A stretch of 64,000 nt of DNA, taken from Drechmeria coniospora (Eukaryota > Ascomycota > Sordariomycetes > Hypocreales > Ophiocordycipitaceae). The notes beneath the pieces were generated by a model. That model was not told the DNA's origin and ran no database searches. It was given only the letters and a program-made list of their open reading frames with translations. This document shows, piece by piece, positions 57,063 through 64,000 of this stretch (the stretch's first letter is position 1; each line of letters starts with the position of its first letter). The stretch spans positions 3,806,027-3,870,026 of the forward strand of contig NC_054390.1 in assembly GCF_001625195.1 (NCBI RefSeq). Reading direction: 5' to 3'. The translations under genes were made by a program, and so were the position numbers.

Positions 57063-58968
57063 AATGTAAATGTAGAATTTGAATGTAAATGCAAATGTAG
57101 AAAGTAAATGTGTAAACGGATGTAGTCGGCCAAAGTTATTTTTTCTCCCTCGTCGTCGGGGTGCTCTGACGTAGATATATATATACACGATTCGTGGAAG
57201 CATTTCCTACAGCATGGCGTATTGGAACAAGAGGCACTGATTCTGAAATGGCTATACCTGCAACGTGCTTCATTCAAAACTTTGCAAGATACTCGCTCCA
57301 AGTGCCCCTCGACTGCCTTGGTCAATGCATCCCCGCCAAATCTTCAGGGGCTCCGTCAAGGTGAAACATGAAACATAGCGCCGCCTCCCCACTCGATGCT
57401 TCACCATCCTGCCAGACGACCCAAACCTGCTTGCTTGGCCTTGCCCGTCTCTTTCTCTGCGACGCAACGCTTGCTCGCTCCGTCCAAGCAGCGGCCGCGC
57501 CCGCTCGCCCACTCTCTTGCTGCACGACGCCTGCCCCGTCGGTGAGCAGACGCGAACCGGAGACGAAGTGGCATCGCACTCGATGCGTCGTGCTTCCCGT
57601 CTCCCCCGTCTCGTGCGCCTATCGGTCGTGACGGAACCTCCATGCTTCGCGTCCTTCTTCGCCTCCTCGTCGTCCCATCTCCCCTTTCGCCGAGACGCTC
57701 TCGCCGGCCGGCCGGCCGCATCCGTGAGTCGCCGAGGCCTGGCTCCGCTCTCCAGATGCCGCGACCGAGGCGGATGCTCGAGGGCGCTGCGAACGAGCAT
57801 GAGCGTGGACTGACTGCTGGAAAGTGCCGGCATCCATCGAGCCGGTCGGCATCTGTTCGTGCCCGCATGCCGACCTGGCCACACGCCGCCGATCATGACA
57901 AGCCGTCACTGGCCGTGGGGAAGTGGCCTCGAGCGATGCTCCATTCTGCATCGGCAGATGGTCGGGGAAAAAGACTCGGCCTCCTCCTTGTCCAGCCGCC
58001 CTCACGGCACCGCCCAGGAGAGGTCTCCGTCTTGTCGGTTGATGTTCGAATTGGTGCAAAGTTCGCACGCAGAAGCGGGAGAGCAGCAGCGTAGATTGAC
58101 GAAGCCGCACGTGAAGTGCGGCAAGGCTCTGCAGAGGTGGCTGGTGCGTGTCCACCCAAATACTCGAATGGATGGTGTGTATTGTGGCTGTGCGGGTAGG
58201 TAGGTTCCTATATTTTCTACTCCGCCGCACTGGCAGTCATGGTCCTGCTCGTCATGTCTGTCATCTGCAGAACGCGACGTGTCCTCCTGGTCGCGTAAGC
58301 TCATGGCCGGTGTAATGGCACGCTTGCCGACGTCGACGACGGCAAGCGACCCGAGCAGCAGAAGACGCCAGAATGACGACGAGTGCGGCCGACGACGTCC
58401 CGCTCTCCAACCCCCATCGTACAGATCCTGCTGGCTTGCCGTCCAGCCGGGGCAGGTGGCCAGCACCAACCCGCCTCGCACCTCGCATCGTGCAGTACTG
58501 GAGACGAGGGCTTCGTCAGGCGTCATCCGCGTCGATGCACGAGGCCAGTGCGGGCCGTGACGAGTAAATGTCAACTTCGCCGAGTGGCCGCCAACGACGT
58601 GCGGTGCGACGAGCCGTCCCGACTCCAGCGCCGTCCCCATCTCGCCGCGCCTGGGTCCGACGCTTCTCGGCAGCCAGCCGCCCGTCGTCGCCTCGCGTCC
58701 AAGCCTTTCGGCGTCCGCCTGAGCGTCCGACGACGCAGATTCCGAAACATGATCCAGACGCTCGCCTCGGCCCCGACGGAGAGTGCCTCCTCGCCGCCGC
58801 TCCCCGTCGCACGGCGACATCTTCCATCGGCCGACCGACCAAGGCGGCGGGCGGGTGGTGGGCGCGGCGTGAAAAACACTCGTTAGCCGTGCCGAGACGT
58901 CGGCTCCACGAGGCAGGCAATGTGGCCGAGGCGCCGTCCGTGGCCGCCGTCCTGTCGTGCGACGCCGG
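57063..58968. other. Promoter and GC-rich spacer
   Basis: The promoter of the repeat-protein gene is followed by GC-rich DNA (57300-58960) open in several frames on both strands (57270-57896, 57619-58230 and 58002-58820, all minus). None shows a domain or start context I can support. Confidence 0.4.
57175..57186 (-). promoter_or_regulatory. TATA-like element of the repeat-protein gene
   Basis: An alternating AT run (TATATATATA) about 115 bp upstream of the ATG at 57062, in a position consistent with a core promoter. Confidence 0.45.
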
Positions 58969-60848
58969 CTAGCAGTCGCACCGCTCGTGGTGCCGAGGAA
59001 ACGGAACGACGTCGCGAACGTTGGGCACCCCCGTCAGGTAGCTCAGCAAGCGGTCGAAGCCGAGCCCGAAGCCGCCGTGGGGCGGGCACCCCCAACGCCG
59101 CAGGTCGAGGTACCACCTCATGCCGTCCTTGCCTGCCGCCTTTCCGCCCCCGCCGCCGCCGCCCACCGGGAGGCCGTGCAGCCTCATGTTGTCTTCGAGC
59201 TTCGCCAGCCGGTGCTCGCGCATCGATCCGCCCGCGAGCTCGCCGACGCTCGGGACGATGAGGTCAAAGCAGTCCACCGTCTCTCCTTCGCCCGGCGACG
59301 AGGCCGATTGGCGCATGTAAAAGGCTTTGATCGCCCGAGGGTACTGTGTGATGAAGACTGGCAAGTAGGCCTTCCGTTCCTTGTCGTAGCCGACCTCGTC
59401 GGCCAAGAACCGTTCGTGCTCCGACTGCAGGCCGCTCCCCCATGCCGGTTCGTGGTCGAACCGGTGACCAGCGCGCCGCAGCCTTTCCACGGCCTCGCCG
59501 TAGCTGATTCGGGGCCATCGGCTCGCCGTCCCCAGGCCTCTCCATCGCCGCTCGAGCTCCTTCCCGTCGGCGAGGTCGGCAAAGGCCAGCCGTTCCGACG
59601 GCTCGCGAGAGTCCACCCTGTTCCGCTCCAGCTCGTTGGCCGCCCGCAGTCCCTTGAGCCCTCGCACGACAAAGTTCAGCATGCTCTGCACGAGATCCAT
59701 CACCTCGTCCATGTCGCGCACGAAACTCATCTCCGCCTCGAGCATGTAGAACTCGCTCAGGTGTCGCGACGTGTCGCTCCGCTCGGCGCGGAACGTGGGC
59801 GAGAGGGTCCAGACGTTGCCCAGGGCCTGCGCCAAGGCCTCGAGGTGAAGCTGGGTCGAGACGGTCAGGTACTTTGCGTCGCGGAAGAAGTCGTCGGCAC
59901 CGCCCGCCTTGACGGTGAAGGCCTCGCCGGCGCCTTCGCAGTCCGATGACGTGATAAGGGGCGGGTGTGTTTGTTGAAACTTCTCCTCGAAGAAGAAGCG
60001 GGTGAGAAGAGCGGTTGCGTCTGAGCGGAGGCGCAGGAGCGTCGAGTTGAGAGGCGTTCGTGGGCGAAGATGGGGCATCCACCGAAGGCTCTCGGGCGTT
60101 TGGTACTTGTTTTGAATCGGGTACGTCTGGGGAGAAGCAAGTCAGAGCCCGCCGGACGGGGGCGCGGAGAGCAGCCGCCATGACGGCAAGCGAAGGCAGT
60201 CTCACCTGGGGGTCGGACGTGCCCAGAATCTCCACCTCGCTGACCTGCAGCTCGCTTGCCGCCGTCGTTGCCGTCGTCGTCGTTGTCGTCGTCGTCGTCG
60301 TCGCCTCTCCGGCTTTGGCTGCGCTCGATCCGTCCACGGCAGCCGTCCGGCCTTGCTGATCGACCGTCCCGGCTGTCCAGGCCGGTGCGCGGGAGCTTTG
60401 GCCTCGTGAGACGGTCGTCTGCGCATCCGGCGGGCGCCTCGCGTTGAACCAGGTTCCTTTTAGACGAACCGCGGCGCCAGGTCTCATCCTGGCCGTCGGT
60501 CAGTCAAGGTCGGACGGCGTGGGAAAGAGTGTCCCGATGGCACAGACGAGAGCAGGCTACTGACTCGGAGGACAACTCTTTGCCGACAACCGCTTGCACC
60601 GGTCTCATGGAAGAACCGTCGGTGATGTCGACGAAGCGGACACCCGCGCTCTTCCGAACCGACCGCACCCAACCGTGCACCTCCACGTCGGCCACATTGA
60701 CGCCCGGCTGCCACGCCTTGAGGTCGGCCACCGTCTTGATGGACGGGTCCGACGGAAATCCGGGAGGTATGCGCACGGAATAGGATCTGGAGACCACCAC
60801 GGGTAGAGGTTGGCCTAGGCGGATGCGCCGTCTCGGAGCTCCGAACAT
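58969..60848 (-). CDS. SLM5: Mitochondrial asparaginyl-tRNA synthetase
   Basis: Three exons: 60848-60565, 60488-60206 and 60126-58969; 574 residues. Introns are 76 bp (GTCAGT...CTGAC...CCAG) and 79 bp (GTGAGA...CCAG). The N-terminus (MFGAPRRRIRLGQPLPVVVS) is a basic mitochondrial presequence. An OB-fold anticodon-binding region follows (VHGWVRSVRKSAGVRFVDIT), then the class IIb core: YPIQNKY...LRPRTPLNSTLLRLRSDA, motif 2 FRAERSDTSRHLSEFY (301-316), and motif 3 GGFGLGFDRLL (540-550). HLRPRT is an AsnRS hallmark, separating it from AspRS. It charges mitochondrial tRNA-Asn. Exon 2 carries a low-complexity insert with about ten consecutive Thr, and exon 3 a Gly-rich run near the C-terminal third; both are absent from typical relatives. 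Confidence 0.94.
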
Positions 60849-63346
60849 GGCGGGAGGCGAAGTGGCCGGTTGCTGGCCATGCACAGGGGGGCAGATAACG
60901 GCTTCCAACTCGTCAAGACTAGGTCCTACGAGCCATCGGCGTACTGTTCGCGGACGGTGCTTCTGTCGGCGAGTGAGAATATGTCCGTGTGGGAAGTGCG
61001 GCCGACAAGATGTCGCTTACCAGCTCCTTCCCGTGGCGAGAAACGATTTCAGGTACGGATGCGAATCAGTCTAGCGTAAATTCCCAGGTACAAGTTTGTT
61101 TCGAGTGGAGTTTGGTTCGACAAACTGATACAAGTACTTAATAACTACGGAGTACAGCACTCCGTCCTCCGTAAGTAATTAAAATTAATACAGTAATTAT
61201 TATTATTAGTCAAGATGGGGAGGGAAGGCTACAAGTGGATTAAGGAAAACCCGCGACCGCGCCACCAAAGCTTTGGGTTGGTACTCCGTACAGTACTTAC
61301 TTACTTACAGTATAGTACAGCTGCAGGTACTGCGCTCGGTACGTACAGTAGTTGTACAGTACTGTACTGTGCTCCGTACCGTGGGTACATATACGCCTAT
61401 CACGTACCTGAGTCCAGTGCATGTACAAGTACAAGTACTCCGTACGGAGTAAGTATTTGTAGATGTACTGTAAGTAAGGAGCACCAGCATGTACATGCGG
61501 GTTCTTGCTTACCTCACGTCTAGTGCAGCATGTACTGTAATTTACATGCACCGCACCTGCCGAAAACCCTCGGTCGTCAAAAAGGAGGTAGTACGACATA
61601 ATACCGTGCTCCGTAGCGCTCGTCATCATCACCTCTCACTCTCGGCCTGCAAGTGCTGCCACGAAGCAAGGAACGATACGCCGAGGGTGAACACATACTG
61701 CGCACCCGGCTACGGTGCTTTTAGGTTGTTCAGAGCCCTGAAATGCTGCATATGCAAGGGCCAGGGCCACTGTCCAGCTCGCATTAGCGCTTGGCCTCCC
61801 CTGTGCCCGAAGCCCAGTCGCTCCTGCCCCAGGAGCAACCTGCCTGTGCCTGCTCAGGCAGACAGTCAAGCGCCCTCCGTCGCAGCTTCCCACTGCACCA
61901 GCCTCCGTTGGGCGGGAAGAACACCTTGCACGGAATGGATGAATGCCCTGCCAATCGTCTTTTTCTTCCAGTGTGTCCTCCTCTTCGGATTTCCAAAAGG
62001 CCATTGCATCCACTACAATCCGTACCCCCCCCCCCCTCATCGACGACGACTACGACGTCCGTGATGGTCTCGCCCCATGCCCGGAGCTCGTCGGGGGCGG
62101 CACCGCGACAAGGGAATCGTGGTGCGTGCAAAAGTGTCCATATACGGTACACGGCGGTGCCTCCTCCATCCTTCGATGCCCAATCGCTGCCTGCGTGGGG
62201 GACGGCCCGGCTCCAGAGGCAAGTCGAACAGGTCGGGACGGACGCCTCTCTCTGATCGACTACTTTGTACTTGTACTAGCATCTTTCCTCATGTCTCGCG
62301 GCGTCTCAGCTGATGGCTCAAACTGGCCCACCAGCACAGCTGCCGCCGGCTCCCCTTCGTGCCAGCGGCTATGGAGCCACGGTTGGCTCGTGCCGTCGTT
62401 CACGAGAGTCGTCCTCGGTCGCCAATTTGATGTCATCCCATCGCGTATCGGACGACGAAATAAGAGGATCCCCGTGCCTCGGCCCTGGGGCCTTGCATGC
62501 GACGAGGTCGGACAGAGGCGAGATGGCGTCGCACAGATCTGGTGCGCTCCCCAGCAACCTCCAACAATGCTCCGACCCGCCAGCAATTCCACCGCCGTCA
62601 ACACCACCTGTTTCTCTCCCGCATAGCGCCCTCTCTCCATGTCTCTGTCTCTGTCTCGCTGCCGGTTTGTCGACGTGGCGCAAGCAGTTCCCAACGCTGC
62701 CGAGGGCTCATGTCTGAGATGTCGGTCAAAAACGTCGCCTTGGTCCCTTGGCCGTCTGACGGTGCAGGCGGCGGCAGCAAACAGGAGCAGCAAACGACGG
62801 CAGCCGCTGCAGGGCGGCCGCCCGCAGTCGGGTGCCACCCCTTGCCCTTGCCATCCGGCCGGTCTTCTTGGATGATCAACCTTCCGTTCTCCTTCTCCAC
62901 CCTTTGCCTCATTCGTTCCTCATTTCTCTCGTCAGGAACTCGCTGCCCCGTCGTCGGCATGTCAAGCGATGTCGGCTTGCCGTGTGCTTGAAGCCCACCC
63001 CGGTCCGTCGTTTCCATGAATTTGGAGCCTCAACTCGGCTGTTGCCCTCGCCTCTAGATGGATATGTCCCAAACACCTGATTCAGATTCTCGACATATTA
63101 GGTCGCACACTTCGCCGCCATCCCTACATCTCGCTTCTGCCTTCTGATGGTGGCATTTCTCTCCATTCTGTCTTCCTCGTCCCCGTCAGGAAGGGATCCA
63201 AGCCGTATAAAGGTCGTCCTGTCGCCCCCATCGTCCATGCATCGGCTCGCTTCCCGCTCCAGCATCGTCTCGGCGACTACCTTCAAGCAACCGCCGCAGC
63301 CTATCACCGCAACCGACTCCGTCTCCGTTCAACTCCCGCCCTCCAC
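60849..63346. other. Spacer with GTAC-rich block
   Basis: The AsnRS promoter (60849-61080), a GTAC-rich block (about 61080-61580), then GC-moderate sequence with a C run of 12 (62025-62036). Frames such as 61943-62626 plus and 62260-62838 minus have no recognisable product. The last 250 bp are the promoter of the PARG-like gene. Confidence 0.45.
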
Positions 63347-64000
63347 ATGGCTCCGGGATCCAGGCCCGGCCGGGTGAGGCCGATAGAGGTGGCGGCCGAC
63401 ACGAAGAGAAACTTCATCCCCATGGTGAAGGCGAACTACGCGGAAATGTTTCCCCCGTACTCCATCTTGTATCGCCAGCCGACAGCCCAGCTGGCGATCT
63501 CACGCCGCACTCTCAGCACGCGCCCCCCTGCGTTCCACTTCGTCGCCGAGGACCCCATCATGACGGCGATATCCTACGGCGCCGTCGATAGCCATGCGAG
63601 CGAGTCCGCTGGGGGGCCTCGAATCCGCGTCCCCTTTCTATGCGCCGCCAACGAGCGCCGCCCCGGTGGAGACTGGGAGACGGGCTGCTCGGTGTACGAG
63701 GAGACGCTCTGCCGTCGAAGCAACCTTTCAGCTACGCTGAGCACCCCCTGGCCCAGTACCGGCGAGACGTCCAACTATCCCATCCCCTCCACCGGCGGTA
63801 TCCTGTCCGATTGTGTCGTCGTCTGTCGAGGACCCCACGGTCGATATGAGAGGCTGGAACGTTGGTACGACTTGCCCGTCGTCTCCGTCTCGCCACCTCG
63901 TTGGCCGAAGCTCAAGGAGAACGGATCCATGTATTCGTTTTCCGAGGAGCGTGACCTGATGCGGGAGAAGATGCGCGGCGCGCTACGCATCTGCCTCTAC
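63347..64000 (+). CDS. Microbial-type poly(ADP-ribose) glycohydrolase-like protein (3' end cut)
   Basis: An open frame of 218 codons from the ATG at 63347 to the window edge, with no stop, so the gene continues beyond 64000. The visible part contains TKRNFIPMVKANYAEMFPPY, then AANERRPGGDWETGCSVYEE, TLCRRSNLSATL, NYPIPSTGGILSDCVVVCRG and WYDLPVVSVSPPRWPKL. This order (Gly-rich loop, acidic YEE followed by LCRRS, YPIP, then VVVxRG) matches the microbial-type PARG/macrodomain-fold family, which removes ADP-ribose from proteins. In the canonical loop a GGG is followed by QE; here the loop reads GGDWETG and the acids are preceded by Tyr, a form I associate with fungal members. The start is the first in-frame ATG after a promoter-like CT-rich stretch. 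Confidence 0.85.
   Translation, partial: MAPGSRPGRVRPIEVAADTKRNFIPMVKANYAEMFPPYSILYRQPTAQLAISRRTLSTRPPAFHFVAEDPIMTAISYGAVDSHASESAGGPRIRVPFLCAANERRPGGDWETGCSVYEETLCRRSNLSATLSTPWPSTGETSNYPIPSTGGILSDCVVVCRGPHGRYERLERWYDLPVVSVSPPRWPKLKENGSMYSFSEERDLMREKMRGALRICLY

Overview
The window looks like nuclear DNA of a filamentous ascomycete, most likely a sordariomycete. Hypocreales is my inference and is not proved. The reasons are short GT-AG introns (53-185 bp) with CTGAC/CTAAC-like branch points, intron-rich ribosomal and adaptor genes, a Gti1/Pac2-type regulator, a mitochondrial asparaginyl-tRNA synthetase, fungal secreted Cys-rich proteins, and GC-rich genes set in long non-coding spacers. I see no transposon ORFs, no tRNA or rRNA genes and no CRISPR array.

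Layout. 1-4344: spacer of GTAC-rich blocks and GC-rich islands. 4345-5430: secreted HAD phosphatase. 6327-7502: AIM18-like mitochondrial protein. 7918-8475 (-): CPYC glutaredoxin. 9801-11422 (-): aldehyde dehydrogenase. 13435-14615: membrane BAG-domain co-chaperone. 16267-17303: ribosomal protein uL13. 18774-19382: Sec72. 20548-20895 (-): small conserved-looking protein. 24179-26332: two related Cys-rich zinc-finger-like genes, both on the minus strand, with weaker Cys-rich candidates to 28.5 kb. 29762-31262 (-): AP-2 mu with a GC-AG intron. 32125-33615: phospholipase D-like protein, tail to tail with a DsbA/FrnE-like oxidoreductase (33657-34334, -). 35107-35718 (-): secreted 16-cysteine protein. 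37679-38909 (-): aquaporin. 45643-47007 (-): Pac2-type regulator. 56607-57062 (-): secreted Gly/Gln/Asn-rich repeat protein. 58969-60848 (-): mitochondrial AsnRS. 63347-64000: microbial-type PARG, cut by the window end.

The recognised genes are mostly unrelated housekeeping functions (translation, ER translocation, endocytosis, redox, water transport), so there is no metabolic cluster. The accessory material is the Cys-rich gene group at 24-28.5 kb, two further secreted proteins (35 and 57 kb), and the large spacers at 38.9-45.6 and 47.0-56.6 kb. Those spacers alternate between DNA packed with the palindrome GTAC (TACTCCGTAC, GTACGGAGTA, TACTTGTAC) and GC-rich islands that are open in several frames but show no recognisable protein. 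The related zinc-finger-like pair and the GTAC-block architecture are the two things most worth following up.
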